From NCBI GenBank assembly GCA_936440205.1, contig OW387149.1, positions 10,560,114 through 10,624,113 on the forward strand: a stretch of DNA of 64,000 nucleotides, written 5' to 3'. Positions 22,514-34,515 of the stretch are shown piece after piece. The position numbers and the translations under genes are program-made. This DNA comes from Lepidonotus clava. Lineage: Eukaryota > Annelida > Polychaeta > Phyllodocida > Polynoidae. Within the stretch, counting starts at the first letter, position 1, and every line of letters begins with the position of its first letter. The notes under the pieces are model-generated. The model saw nothing but the letters and a program-made list of their open reading frames with translations, was not told the origin of the DNA and did not search any database.

Positions 22514-24634
22514 GACCTTGTTTATATATATATATATATATACATATACATGTATATATATAAAGAATGACACACTAATCAATGGTCGACCATCTACACA
22601 ATTGATTCTTGACTATATAAACTGATTTCACACTGTAGCCTTTAGATCCTGAAGAAGATTTTGACCAGTCGAAACATGTTGATCACGCCACTTTATTACT
22701 CATTTTGATAAATCTTTAACAACAACTGTCCACCAGTCAGTCGTCGAGTTGGATATATTATCATCACTTTGAATATATATATATATATAGGATATATTGA
22801 GACTGTAAAGCCAGGGGTATTCCTGTTATGCACTACAGGCCTGCCACCTAGGTGCTGGTTGGATTGGATTTGGATTGACCATTATGCCTGTGGTAAAAAT
22901 GACATGTGAGGTGCCACCTGCCATTCTAAGTTGGTTCCAAACATTCACTAGGGGAATGAGCACATATGCCCAAAGAGAAGCTTTCCAGTCTCTATGTATC
23001 CTATATATACATACAAGGTCTCTGCCTAAACCTTTGATAAATTATTAAATAAACAAGTGCCTTCGGCAAATTTGATAAAACATAGTTGTAGAATAGAAAC
23101 AGACTTGTCCAATCAGATTTGTTAAATATGATGGCATTAAGATAATTAAATAAATTCCATGATAGATCAATCCTCAGAAGGATAGTACTCCACAGACATA
23201 TATGTAAATATGCCTACATAGTGGTTACTGCACAGGCAGATGTATGTATGGTGGCCACTGTGCAGACAGGTAACTGGAGGGAACGGCATATCAGCCAATC
23301 AGAAGGCTAGTGCTGGTGCTGCCACCTAGTAGATTTGGGTTGAGTAACATGGAGTGGAGTGCACTTCAGCTAATCAGATTGCTGTATAAGTGGATGCCTA
23401 ACATTCAGTGTAACATAGGCCAACCTGCATACATTATTTTGATGCTGACCTCTTGGAATTAAACAAAATGATTTGGTCTTTATCTATCTAAATAAGAAAT
23501 TATTAATCTAGACAAAATTAGGGTAAGGTTAGAGTTGCATTGCACTATCTATCAACACCTTGATAAGCTCTCCTAATGCATAGGTAGAAAGAGAAATATA
23601 CATCAAAATAGAGTCATTCTAGCATATGTTCAATGGAGGCAAGTTTGGTCAGTTTTTGGGATATTTGGGATATTTGCACACAGCCCACAGTTCCTCATAT
23701 AAAGTCTAACAATTATTAACCAGAAACTGTTATGAGGGAGATTTCTGTAAGTTATTATCATTTTTGTGTAATATAATTATCACCTGACCAGGCGGTTCCC
23801 AGTAGTGGAATGTGGTTAATCACTGGGGAACATACTTTCCACAAAAACGAAAATTGTGTATGTCTCTCCATGTTGGGGGCTGGGAGCTTTCTGAGAAGTA
23901 GTAGTTTGTTGTGTGATCCCCTTGTGGAATTCAGATGGCAGCACCATTTGTCTAGTATTGCTAAGTTTCATGCTTGAACCAATATAAAATGAATTGTCGA
24001 TGGAGAAATCCAAGATTCCCCAGGAATTCCCTGCCACTGTATTTAGATGGTTTCTTCATGAGGCCACGATTGCAGCCTCTGGCAATAAAAGGAAAAATAA
24101 GAAATTCAATTAATAAAATAACAAATATTTATGGTAGCTAGCTTGATCATTATAAAGATATTGTTAGGCAAATGATAATATTTATCTGAATCTTTGTTAC
24201 TTTCTTAGATCACCAACACTCTTTCTGTGCAACAGTTGCTCACGAGGTTCAAAGTGTCCTTATATCAGTTGAGTAAGTACTCTCAAATTAAATTGTTGTT
24301 AAAGAAGAATTATAATTAATTTTGAAATAACTTTGTATGTTTCACGAATAAGATTTTTTTAGAAAGGGTTTACATTAGGGAGTTAATTCTTCCACCCTCC
24401 CAGGCTGAAAGCTATAAAGATGGAGAAATTATGCCAATGTGAGAAAATGGGTTTGGCATAAATCATAATCTTAGTTACTAATTACAAATGCAGGCTACAA
24501 TTAGCAGTTCTAAGTATCCCAATTGATCTCAAGTGATGAAGATAAAATGAGGAATGTGAAAGCTTGTGTCATATGTATGTCCTTTTAACAGTGGCATCTT
24601 CTAGTGTGATAGCTTTTGCTAATATTCATATAAT

Positions 24635-24665
<31 letters not shown>

Positions 24666-26321
24666 AACTATTTATGAAACCATAAAATGACTAACAGCTT
24701 TATGATAGGTATCGACTGGCCCCAGAACACCCTTATCCAGCCCCTCTTGATGACTGTGTGGCGGTGACCCGTTATGTACTAGAGCATCCTGAGGAATATG
24801 GAGTGGATGGGTCCAGAGTGGCTATAGCTGGTAAGTCATGGTCAAAATAACAAGAAAACTTTTAATCGTGGACATTGATGTCATGTATCTTTTAGAATGA
24901 ATTGATGCAAAACAATTATTTTTCATTATTTGCATACTTCTCCTTGTAGTCAAGGGTTTATTTTTTTGTTGTACTAAATGATATTTTTATATGCTAAACC
25001 AGTATATCTTTAGAATTAGAAATAGCAAAAGATAACCATGTGAATTTAAGCACAAAATATCATCATCAAGCTAAATCATAGAAAAGAGTGCTGGTGGACA
25101 GGACATACAGGTGTTTGATAAGATAGGTAACAATTGCATCTGGAAATATAGGACAGCAACAGATCAAATATTTTTCTATTTCCAAATGTCTAGGTGACAG
25201 TGCAGGTGGTAACCTGGCTGCAGCTACTGCCCTCAAACTGAGAGACATGAAAGTGAGACAACAGCCTAAGTTACAGGTAAAAGATTTGTTTCTGGTTGAA
25301 GGCTATATAATTATAATAAAAACTACAAAATTAATAACAATGCACTTGTGATTAAGTATTGAAGGTTGCAATTCATAATCATAACATTGTAGTTAACTCA
25401 CCAACACATTGATAAACTAACAACTTGGGATATTGATTCAAAGGAAAACCTTTGAGCTACAAGTGGTAGTCATCCTACAAACCTGAGAAGTCTTGTCTGA
25501 GAAGTTAAGCCAAGTTTCATCTCAGAAGAATCTATTTAAAATCATGGGAGTGTGATAGATGTCTTAGTTAGCATTAAATCTAAATTGTAAAATGTAAATT
25601 TAACAAAAGTTAATTTTCACTAGCTCCTCTCTTTCAAGATTGTAGTTAAATTTTGCTTACAACCAATGCACCCTAATGAACCTTTTTCTATGATATAAGA
25701 AGGGTTATTTTAGTTCACCGCATAATATGATTGGTTTAAGCTCGATTTAAATCATTCCAGGTGCTGATATACCCTGCTTTACAGGCCATTGACATGAACA
25801 GTCCATCGTACCAGGCTAATGAGAATCACCCTTTGCTGACACGCAGAGGTATGTCTCTGGCTTGGTCACTCTATGCAACGGGAGAGGCTGACCATCTAGG
25901 TTCAATGAACAAGAATGAACACACTTCTGCTTTAGCAAAAGCTGAATTTTATGAAAACCAACTCAACCATGAAATCATACTTGCCAAATACAAGAACCAA
26001 AAATATGTCTGCAATAGAAAGGGCTTTGGAGATACTGAGCTGTGGGAGAAGTTAAAACCAGTTTTTATGGACCCGTATTTTTCTCCTCTAGTGGCTAAGG
26101 ATCTGAGCGGGTTGCCAGAGGCTTTTGTACTTACAATGCAGGATGATGTTTTGAGAGATGACGGCATATGGTATGCAGAGTACCTAAAGTCAGCTGGTGT
26201 TCCTGTCACCCATCATAACTATATGGCCGGACATCATTCAATAATGGTGAAGCCGACTAGACAGGTTAATAACATAGAGAGCCGGGATCTTGTGCACTCA
26301 TTTCTGAAGGCTAAACTTTAA
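19903..26321 (+). CDS. Gene 1: arylacetamide deacetylase-like hydrolase (exon 1 not identified)
   Basis: Seven exons are supported, each with AG/GT borders and matching phase: 19903-20049, 21949-22047, 22319-22439, 24209-24272, 24709-24830, 25194-25276 and 25761-26321, giving 398 residues. The first exon found begins with ATG right after an acceptor (TTGCAG). In genes 2 and 3 this exon is number 2, so a 19-codon first exon is probably missing or diverged. The protein has a hydrophobic anchor (WEMFVFIAALAWSAQWLL), HGGGW at the end of the third exon, GDSAGG across the 24830/25194 junction, and DVLRDDG then GHHS near the C terminus. The family hydrolyses carboxylic esters and amides, usually from the ER lumen side. 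The substrate cannot be told from sequence. A family H MITE occupies the first visible intron. Genes 2 and 3 have GYHG at the His motif, so the active-site surroundings differ here. Confidence 0.88.
20557..21506. repeat. Family H MITE in an intron of gene 1
   Basis: GTCCGTCACATAAT after TA at the left faces ATGTGACGGACCACAG before TA at the right. The interior is dense in AACAGCGAG/CTCGCTGTTG motifs. TGTGGCCCAGCACATAATG near 20968 looks like the end of a second, nested copy. The 125-residue frame at 20843-21220 is made of these repeats and is not a gene. Confidence 0.7.
22470..22565. repeat. (TA)n microsatellites
   Basis: Two TA tracts separated by about 15 bp in an intron of gene 1; a third lies near 22770-22790 and another at 24635-24665. 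Confidence 0.9.
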
Positions 26322-27163
26322 TCGACCAAAGCAACTCACAGGTTTCTACATTATCATTATAATTATGGTAATTAGTAATTGCCTGTGATCTCTCAAATCT
26401 TCAGTGTTGTAGTTCTCTACTTCTACTCACAGATGGAATGAATACTACTTTCTCTCTTTACAAGAGAGGGAGGTACCTACTTTATTCAAAGGGAACAGGT
26501 AGTTTATGATGTGATTGATTTAAAATGTATGAATATTGAAATATGCTTCTCTTTATATGTTATATGGTTCACATTAATAACGTTAGGATCTGTATTTTTT
26601 CCCAACTTGGTGACTGTCTTTCCAAAATGATATCTGTACCTTCCTGGAAGAACATATATATACATGTGAAATAGTATGTAGCAGCTGTCGTATTTCCTGC
26701 TCAAGCCTACCGACATGTGATTCTCCAAGAATACTGAGCTGCTGCTTCTCCAGCAGTTTTCAACTTCCCGCATATAATTTTACCGCTACTCATCTTTGCC
26801 TTCTACAGTCTCTGGCAACTGGACCATGACTGAACATCAACCTATCACACCCACTACAACCACAAGCTTTTGTTATCTTTAAAACTATCTTTTCTTCTAA
26901 TTTTATTGCAAAACAAATTCTACTATTTACTGCATCAATACCTTTTATATTTGTTTTACTATTAAAACTTGTGTCCAGACTAGACCTGTGCTGGAAGTGA
27001 TTATTTTGCACCTGTGGATACCTCCTAATTGACTTAAAAAACAACTCGATCAAAACACAAAAAACAACCACGATCAAACCAAACATCTTTCCATGTTGTG
27101 GCAACAAGTGGGAAACAAATATAAATAAATAAAGATGGTTTGTTGTTATACTAAATGCCATAT
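26322..27163 (+). other. 3' flank of gene 1, paralogous to the flank of gene 2
   Basis: After the stop, blocks such as GACCAAAGCAACTCACA, ACTATTAAAACTTGTGTCC and TTCCATGTTGTGGCAACAA recur in order at 42362-43150 behind gene 2. This is probably 3' UTR plus downstream DNA copied with the gene. Overlapping AATAAA motifs near 27121-27133 could serve polyadenylation. Confidence 0.6.
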
Positions 27164-27750
27164 TCCACTCTGCTGCGTTTTGCTCACAATTAGCACCTAA
27201 CTAAAGCCGCGTCCCCACGTGGCGATTAAACCTTGGCGATTAGATGTATATGGTGGCCCAAAGTGCCAAATTCATCCTATCCCCGACGATTAGTTCTCCA
27301 TATGAATAGTTTGCTAAAATATGACGGCGACCAACGTGACAATCGGTAATTTAGTCGGCCAGCGACTTACTATAGACTGGCGCCGTGATGTCTGGCAACT
27401 AAACCACTAGATGCCGTGGTTTCTGGGCAAAATGTTTGACATGTTTAATATTTTTCTCTAGTCGCCGGCGATTAGTGCAGTTAATCGTCAGGCTGGGGAA
27501 CTAAAGTGACCAGTAATCACCGGCAGATTTGTAGCAAGAGCGTCCCAACATGGCAATTAACTTTTTTTCAATGGCAACTAACTTGTCAACATTAATCGGC
27601 AGGGTTAAGTCACTCCGTTGACTTGCTACTTTGGGCCACCATACACAACTAATCGCCGAGAATAAGTTGCCATGTGGGGATACGGCTGTACGGTGATTGA
27701 CCCCACCTAGTAAAACTGGACACCTCAGGGTGCAAGTACCACTGCAAGTC
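27164..27750. repeat. Decayed family A MITE invaded by a second MITE
   Basis: The left part reads GCCATATTCCACTCTGCTGC, and the right part after 27690 retains GCAAGTACCACTGCAAG. Between them is a complete element of another family (27204-27688). Confidence 0.5.
27204..27688. repeat. MITE, 'AAGCCGCGTCCCCACGTGGCGATTA' family
   Basis: AAGCCGCGTCCCCACGTGGC after TA at the left faces GCCATGTGGGGATACGGCT at the right, followed by TA one base later. Inside, CTTGGCGATTAG, CGCCGGCGATTAGT and AACTAATCGCCGAG repeat in both orientations. Confidence 0.8.
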
Positions 27751-28699
27751 TGAGACTTTTTGTTACTTTTTAAGTTTCATTTTTATTTCTGCGTATCGGT
27801 TAGAGGGCTCCTTGCACATAATATTTTCAAAAGCCTATTTCTTATCTTATTAGCTTCTCTTTTGTATTCTAAAAGTATTTCAAAAGAAAAATTGAGAAGA
27901 AATTTGAAGTATGAATAAAATATAAAGGACAAATACAAATATTTGGGAATTCTCTTATCTCTTGGTTTTCATTTCTGTCCTTGGTAGGTTATAATAGACC
28001 TGTCGACTTTTCCAGCTAGCCCACACCTTATTTCTATGATATCAACAGTTTTAGAAAAATGTTCATCATACTTGATTCACAGTAATTTTCCTAGTAGTAT
28101 TACCCAAAACTAAACTTTATAAGTTTTTACTTTCAATATGATGTTCAATATGTAGCTGTAGGACTGGAAAGCAAAAATGGCATTTCCCCATAGGGAACAG
28201 TGTTAAAGCCCTTCAGCTTTGCCCACAATGTCCAACCCTAAAATCACAAAACATACCTTATTTTGATTCACCTGAAATGGAGGTAATTACCTAATTAAGA
28301 GAAAATAATGATTCGTCCTCATTTATCAATACCTTATTGACTTAGAAAACACAAGTACTAACTCATTCATTCAGATTTCTGTCAGTGGCTGACTTTGCAA
28401 AAACTGCAATTATGTCCGACCTCTGCATCATGCCAGCAATACATCCTAAAGTGGACAGGTCTATTACAGGGAATCCTTTTCAATGAAATTGTAGTTAAAA
28501 TTGTTATTCTTTAGAATTCAAAAATTTAAGATTTATCAACTTGCCATGGGGCTATGATAAGCACATGGTCATCACTAAAAAGTCGTCACGTGACAACTTT
28601 TAAACAAGGTCATTATAAATGTGTATTGCTACAGCTAAAATTTCTTTCTATACTCTATTGACAGTTGGGAATTCCCTTTCTTTTTGAACGGTGGTGAGT
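27751..28699. other. No gene seen
   Basis: AT-rich intergenic DNA. Some lines (for example CCCATAGGGAACAGTG near 28190) look repeat-like but cannot be placed. Confidence 0.4.
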
Positions 28700-29933
28700 T
28701 CCAATATGTGTCCTTGTTTTGTTTTGTTTTTGTTTTTTTTTGTTTATTCAAAAAGTCATCCTCAGGGTAACCCCCTGGTCTTCCAGATGATACATGGAGT
28801 GTATATACAATTTAAGTGGAATAATAATAGGAAATATCAAGAGTTTACAATAACAACAATAAACAGTAATGAAAAGAAAAGGAAATAATACAGGAATTAC
28901 AAGTACAATACGAACATCAATAGAACAAGGTATTATGGTAATAATATCATATCATATCAAGATAACATATACAATTACATTTAGGTTACAAAAGTTTTTC
29001 ATAAGCCCCATACAGTTTAATAAGTTCCATCTTAAAATCCCCTATATTTACACTCTCCGTCACTTTTCTTGGCAATTTTTCCCATAGCTTTACTCCCTGA
29101 TAATACGGGCTTCTTTGATATTTACAAGTTTGTCTATTATCTACCTTGAAAACAAATTTATTTTGTTGCCTTGTATTTATACCAGTAACATGTCTGACTT
29201 CCAAATTAGATTTTTCATAATACATCAAAGCCAATAACTGTTTTCGGCGCCTTTGTTCCAGGCTTATTATTTTACACTCTCGATGTAAGTCACATAATTC
29301 AACTTTGTCCGTTAGCTTGACATGCAAACAAATTCTTAAACATTCATTTTGCAATGTTTGTAATTCAATACGATCACTCACATTACATACTTTTAACAAG
29401 AAACCAACATATTCGAATAAGGGTAAGATCATAGTTTTATATAATTGTATGGACATTTGTATAGTAAGATATTTGCGTATTTTCCTTAACAAAAATATTT
29501 TGTTTTGTATACGGCATTTTGTATCACACAACAACGGAATAAACGTTAGCTCAGGGTCAATGTTTACACCCAGATATTTATATACAGTTACATATCCCAA
29601 CTGCATGTTACCCTGTTTAAAAACTGGTTTATCCTGCAATCTTTTCAATTTTTCCCTAGTACTAACTACCATGGATTTTGACTTATTTACATTTAGGTAC
29701 AAGGAATTATTAATTCTCCACCTTACAAATTGGTCCAACGAATTTTGTAAATTCCTATGTACAGTATCGTATCTGTTCGAACTATAGTACAAAACACAAT
29801 CATTAGCAAACATATTAATTCTACAATTTCCAATAAATTTTAAAACATCATTAATGTATACTATAAACAGGGTTGGGCCGAGGCATGTCCCTTGCGGAAT
29901 CTTGTGATGGAACAATTAAGAGATTTCCCTTGA
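28700..29933 (-). mobile_element. 5'-truncated LINE (reverse transcriptase C-terminal part)
   Basis: Read on the minus strand, 29915 to 28986 is one open frame of 309 residues. It contains PQGTCLGPTLFIVYINDV (RT motif before the catalytic centre), then FANDCVLYY in place of the usual F/Y-ADD core, then NKSKSMVV and YKYLGVNID, followed by a thumb and tail region of the kind seen in jockey/CR1/L2-like LINEs. The first catalytic Asp of the ADD pair is Asn, so this copy should be inactive. The N-terminal RT motifs and any endonuclease are missing. Downstream (towards 28700) is a 3' tail ending in an A-rich run, as expected for target-primed insertion with 5' truncation. The clade is not certain. 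Confidence 0.85.
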
Positions 29934-30004
29934 AAACACATGAAAGAGATCAAATATCCAAGTCCGATGACTGTGTCTTCATTTGGAATATCCTTAAAAT
30001 ATTG

Positions 30005-30212
30005 GGGGTCGGGGTGGCCAAAGTCGTTGAGGTGTTGGTACCACTAGTTGGCATTGACTCCCCATGGGTTCAAGTCCCATGAGGTGCAGCATGCAAGATA
30101 GGACATTTGGATGACCCCTGCATGGAATTGTGCCCAAATGCTCCACAGAACTACAATGGGAGACCAGACACACTGTTTGAATTGTATCCTGTATAAATAA
30201 AAAAAAAAAAAA
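30005..30212 (+). mobile_element. tRNA-derived SINE
   Basis: TGGCCAAAGTCGTTGAGG (about 30015) fits an RNA polymerase III A box, and GGTTCAAGTCC (30067-30077) fits the B box. The spacing is like a long-variable-arm Leu/Ser tRNA. An unrelated body follows and ends in ATAAATAAA plus poly(A), then a poly(T) run. The sequence between the boxes does not fold as a proper tRNA, so it is a SINE rather than a tRNA gene. Confidence 0.75.
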
Positions 30213-30888
30213 TTTTTTTTTTTTAAATGATGCGTATTCCATGCTAAAAGAATTTCAACTAAATTAAAGGTATTCATCATTTAATTTTGTCAAGGTTTCC
30301 TTTAATGATATATGCTATAATGAATATCACCTAATTCTAACAAGTTGGAATGATCTAACATATATGCATGCTAAGGTGATGCCATGATTAGGAAGGTCAT
30401 CTTCTATAGGTATTGTGAGGGTAACCTTACCATTACCTTTGGTAAATCTTTATTGGACCTTGCATCAAGAGGGTAGGACAGATAGCAATTTTTGAAAATG
30501 TCCATACTTTGGAGGTGACAATTTATAAATACATGGGAGTATGGTTCACCGGAAATCTGGACTTTCAAAAGCATCTTAACAATAGCTATAAGACGGCATA
30601 ACAGAAAGTTTACAAATTAAAGAAAATAAGGAACTGTCTAAATACTCGTACTGCATTGAAAGGATACAAACAAACAAAACTTCCTTACTTTGAGTACTGT
30701 GATTTCCTGATCAACTCCTGTATGAAAAAGGATGTCTCAAAATTAGAAAAGTTGCAGTATAAAGTCCTAAGAATAGTATACACGATTAGATCACCCCTGG
30801 ATATGCCCTGAGCTATTGTGCATGGCTAAAATTCAGTCGCTAAAGATTAGGAGGAATTGGCATCCACTCTGCCTAATGCACCGATATA

Positions 30889-31065
30889 GACCTTTTTCAT
30901 TAGGGTGTGGCGCCCCCTGGTGAAGTAAATGGAACCAATGGTTTAGGTCATTTCCCATAGTTAACCTATATGAAGTGAAGCATATAGGTTAACTATGGGA
31001 AAAGACCTAAACCATTGGTTCTATTTACTTCACCATGGGGTGCCACACTCTTAATGAAAAAGGTC
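30889..31065. repeat. 177-bp palindromic MITE (family E)
   Basis: GACCTTTTTCATTAGGGTGTG faces CACACTCTTAATGAAAAAGGTC and the two arms are complementary for about 80 bp each around ATATGAAGTGAAGCATAT. TATA stands on both sides (30885-88 and 31066-69), so the target duplication is TATA, or TA if the ends are TAGACC/GGTCTA. It interrupts the LINE remnant. Confidence 0.9.
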
Positions 31066-31135
31066 TATAAAATGAAGGAAATGTGACTTAAGACACGGCA
31101 TAGTATGACTAGAAAGCAGTCATCTAGCCAGTTTA

Positions 31136-31498
31136 AAGGTACTTGAGGCTGTTCAGGGCGCCACCTGGGTGATAGATTAAGAACTACAAAAAAAAATTTA
31201 AAGCTGTTTTAAACATCTTACATGTCCAATAATGCTAGGAGAAGCAAAGTTAAAGTGTTTTTGTTCAATTAGAATAACAGGCTATCAAATTACCGTAGTA
31301 TGAATACCCCAAATGCCTCAATTTTTCAATATTTTTCAGTGTAATTTTTCTCACAAACAGTGAACATTTTTTATCAAGCTGTAACTCTTATCAGAAATGG
31401 TGAAAATTGTTTATATTGTTTCCATATATAAGTTTCCCCAAATTTGCAGGAGATTGCATTGGTAATAAGAATTTAGGCCGAACACCCCCAAGTACCTT
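31136..31498. repeat. MITE, 'AAGGTACTTG' family
   Basis: AAGGTACTTGAGGCTGTTC after TA at the left faces CCCCCAAGTACCTT before TA at the right. Only the outer ~20 bp are clearly inverted. It interrupts the LINE remnant. Confidence 0.75.
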
Positions 31499-32089
31499 TA
31501 AAATAGCTACACCATAAACCGAGGGAGCCAAACGGTCACCCTTTTATAGGGGGGCTTATCTGTGGCTTACTATTCCACGGGGAATTAAGAGAAATTAAAA
31601 ATAGTATTGAATTTAAAAAGAGGATCAAAAGCTATTATAAAAGGCGTTGCACAACAGGTTGTTGACATGTTTTACATGTATTCTTCAGAGTAAAATTCAA
31701 TTATACCAATAGGCCTCAAGGCCTATGCTACTGGTTCCATATGACTTTTTCCAGACTAACGAGTATATCACGTTATCACTGTTGTTTATACCAAGATAAT
31801 ATATATCATCGTTGTATATATAATCTTCTGAAAGTATCTCATCTTCATACATATTTCATAAATGATAATTTTGTACTACACGACAAATACTAGAACTCAT
31901 TTACTTGTAACGTCTGGAAGATCAGACTTTGTTTGAAGATGACAATAAAAAGTATTATCAAAAAAGAATGTCATGCTGTCATTTTCTCACACAATCCAAT
32001 GCATACTTTAGTCCAAGGGTGGTGGGGGGTTCTGAGATTTATGAAAATGTGAGTATGTACTAAATGAACAGCTCCTTTAGAAAACCCAA

Positions 32090-34341
32090 TGTCAGTAAAG
32101 GTCTATTTTTACATAACAATATATAAATACTGCCAAATGGGACCTGATCCCCGAGACCATATCCGTGATAAGGTGGGACTTACTGGAGATGTGTTATCTG
32201 GGTTATTCTTAATCCATAGTATGCAAATATGGTCCTATGACCCACGCTTTTATGTCCATCCTTACCAAGGTCTACACTGCAGCTGTCTATTAGGTCAGGA
32301 CGTAGGGACCTCTGCATAACCTTAAAAGGTAGGTAGTGTTCCTTGATTCCATTTTAAACCATTTTTATTAACTTATACTGGAATGCTCTCAGTATAAGCA
32401 TTAGCAGTTCAACTGCTGAGACTTCTGATCGAGTGATTTTTTGTTTGATTTCTATTCCTTAGCACAACCAAAATGTATTGAAATTTGTATTGCCCTTAAC
32501 CTCTTAATAAAAATTGATTAATAAAAGAACAGGTTCTAAGCTTTTAAATGCTGCAAACCGTTTTTAGAAATGTTGAAAATGCAATTACTGTTGATAGCAT
32601 CGTTTATCTAAAGATATTTTTTCAATAGTAAAAGAATAAAGACATCTCCAGTGGCCCGTTGCACAAAAATGCAATATCTCGGGATCTAATGAATGAAATT
32701 AAATTCTGTAAATTGTTCTAAACTAGAAAAAAATTAGAAAAAATTCAGTCAAAGTTACAGCTCTTTGAGGCTATTCTAAATATAGAAAAAAACTATTGCA
32801 AAATCATCGTTGTTAAGATAAAAGTAACAAGGAACTCTTTCGTTGTTTACAATATTTTCTTTGTTACAAAACCCATTGTGCAACGGGCCACAGGGGAAAT
32901 TAGGAAACTCGTTATCTTAAAAATTCTTAATTCCCTTCTCTGTTACTACGGTAACCTGGCAACCTTTCAATTGCTACAATTTTGCCCAAAAGAACATTCT
33001 ATTGCAAATTTCACATAATGTAATAATTTCTGGAACTAGTTTCTTTTTCAGAAACCATAAAAATCTCTTAGAAATTTTATCTAAGTAAGAATCTTTCATA
33101 AAATAGGATAAAAATGGCATTTTGTCACAATTATTTCTTAGATGATAGAATTAGAGAGCTAATTTCCAGATTTGGCAAACTGACTTGTATTGTACATAGG
33201 GCTGTAAAGGAACTAGTTAGGATAACATGATAAATCAAGAATGATGTTTTCTAAAGCTTGTATTCCACTGCATGGGGTAGGTATATACCCAAAAGATTGA
33301 GTAGCCTAGATGTGTGGCTATGGAGCAAATTCTTTGGGTGTTAGCAGAGACATTTTATGTAAATATACAGTACATATATAGAGAGACTGGAAAGCTTCTC
33401 TGTTTGCCTACAATTTCCATATAATTATAGTTGCTGGTTGGAGCAAAACCAAATAATTGTGCTGATGGCCTGGTTATTAGATATGTATGTCAGGGGTGTG
33501 CAGACCCCTGCACATTTATCCAAGTTTCAATTTCTTAATGTGTGCATTTTCTTTAGAGAACATGATCTGTTGGTATATTATAGACCTATTTTCTGGAGAG
33601 GCTTTCCAGTCTGTATGTGTACTATATAATTATTTAAATAAAATACCTTTGTCAACACCAAAGGTATTTTTCATCTTTTATTAGTACAATCAGCCCATCC
33701 CAATTTATATCAGCATCAAAGTTCACCATCAAATATTTTCAAAGTTGTTTCCATTCTTATTCCATGACAAGAGTTGCATAAAACAATATCAATTAAAGCA
33801 ATTTAGTTGCTCCTAAAGTTTGTAAAATGCAATGTTTGGGTCTTTTTCCCTTGGAACCATTGTACCTGTCCAGCCCCATTCATAGGGTCCAATCCTATTT
33901 TGGCTTGAAACACAGTATCTGGATTGGATGGCAAACCTGCAAATCTGTTGATTATTAGAAATTAAGGACTCATTATATTTTGGGTTTATAGGAAAATATA
34001 ATTCTTGCTTATTTCAGTAACCCCAACTCTAGGAGACAAGGTTATGAATAGTAATTTTCTAAACCTTTGTCCAACCCCGAGATATGTACAATGTTGGATG
34101 GGCTTATTATAGCTGTCCCCTAATAGAAGTATACTGGTCAACTTAAATCCATTCCAACCAGCAGTCAGTTGGCATATTTTCCAGTCTCTATGATTATGTG
34201 AAATGATTTATATTGTATGCATTTATTACATAGAGAGTCTCTGGTGTTGGACCAGTCAGCTTTGATAATTCAAGGACCGCACACAGTTCTCTGTCATTAC
34301 AAACTTATCTGGCATTTCTGTGACCTGTTTTTTTTAATTTT
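32090..34341 (+). other. Upstream block of gene 2, duplicated in front of gene 3
   Basis: Text such as GATAAGGTGGGACTTACTGG, GTGTGGCTATGGA and AGACATTTTATGTAAATAT recurs in the same order at 44100-45420 and in part at 55060-55160. A family H MITE (32652-32893, CCAGTGGCCCGTTGCAC to GTGCAACGGGCCACAG) is inserted in it. Frames of 60-75 residues show nothing recognisable. Confidence 0.65.
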
Positions 34342-34480
34342 GACTTCGTAACAGTTACATTAAACTATGACTGTTCAGGAGTTATATTAAAATGTGACTA
34401 ATTAACAGTTATATCAAACTGTTACTAGTTAACAGTTATATTAAACTGTTATTATTTAACTAGTTACTGCAAACAGCTAG
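34342..34480 (+). repeat. Promoter-proximal minisatellite of gene 2
   Basis: About five diverged units related to AACTGTGACTAGTTAACAGT lie directly upstream of exon 1. The same array precedes exon 1 of genes 3 and 4 with more units. Possible effects on expression are inference only. Confidence 0.75.
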
Positions 34481-34515
34481 TTGTTTAAACTAATATATAT
34501 CTTTCTTGCACCAAG

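Larger units (their letters stand above)
30445..31985 (+). mobile_element. Decayed LINE remnant split by two MITEs
   Basis: Translating + from about 30530 gives YMGVWFTGNLDFQKHL, then VYKLKKIRNCLNTRTALKGY and LPYFEYCDFLINSC, and after the first MITE-free stretch SLKIRRNWHPLCLMHRY. After 31560, GELREIKNSIEFKKRIKSYY matches the C-terminal end typical of the same LINE group. Internal stops are present. Two palindromic elements (30889-31065 and 31136-31498) interrupt it. The 3' end is probably near 31960. The homologous site upstream of gene 3 lacks the LINE. Confidence 0.7.

Noticed and set aside
22600-22720. CCTGAAGAAGATTTTGACC...GTCGAAAC motif as the 3' end of a retroelement
   Set aside because: The motif is suggestive, but the flanks are TA microsatellites and no reverse transcriptase remnant or boundary could be found.
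29305-29787. 160-residue + strand frame
   Set aside because: It is the antisense shadow of the LINE reverse transcriptase frame.
30013-30080. A functional tRNA gene
   Set aside because: A and B boxes are present, but the arms do not pair properly and the unit continues into an unrelated body and poly(A) tail, as in a SINE.
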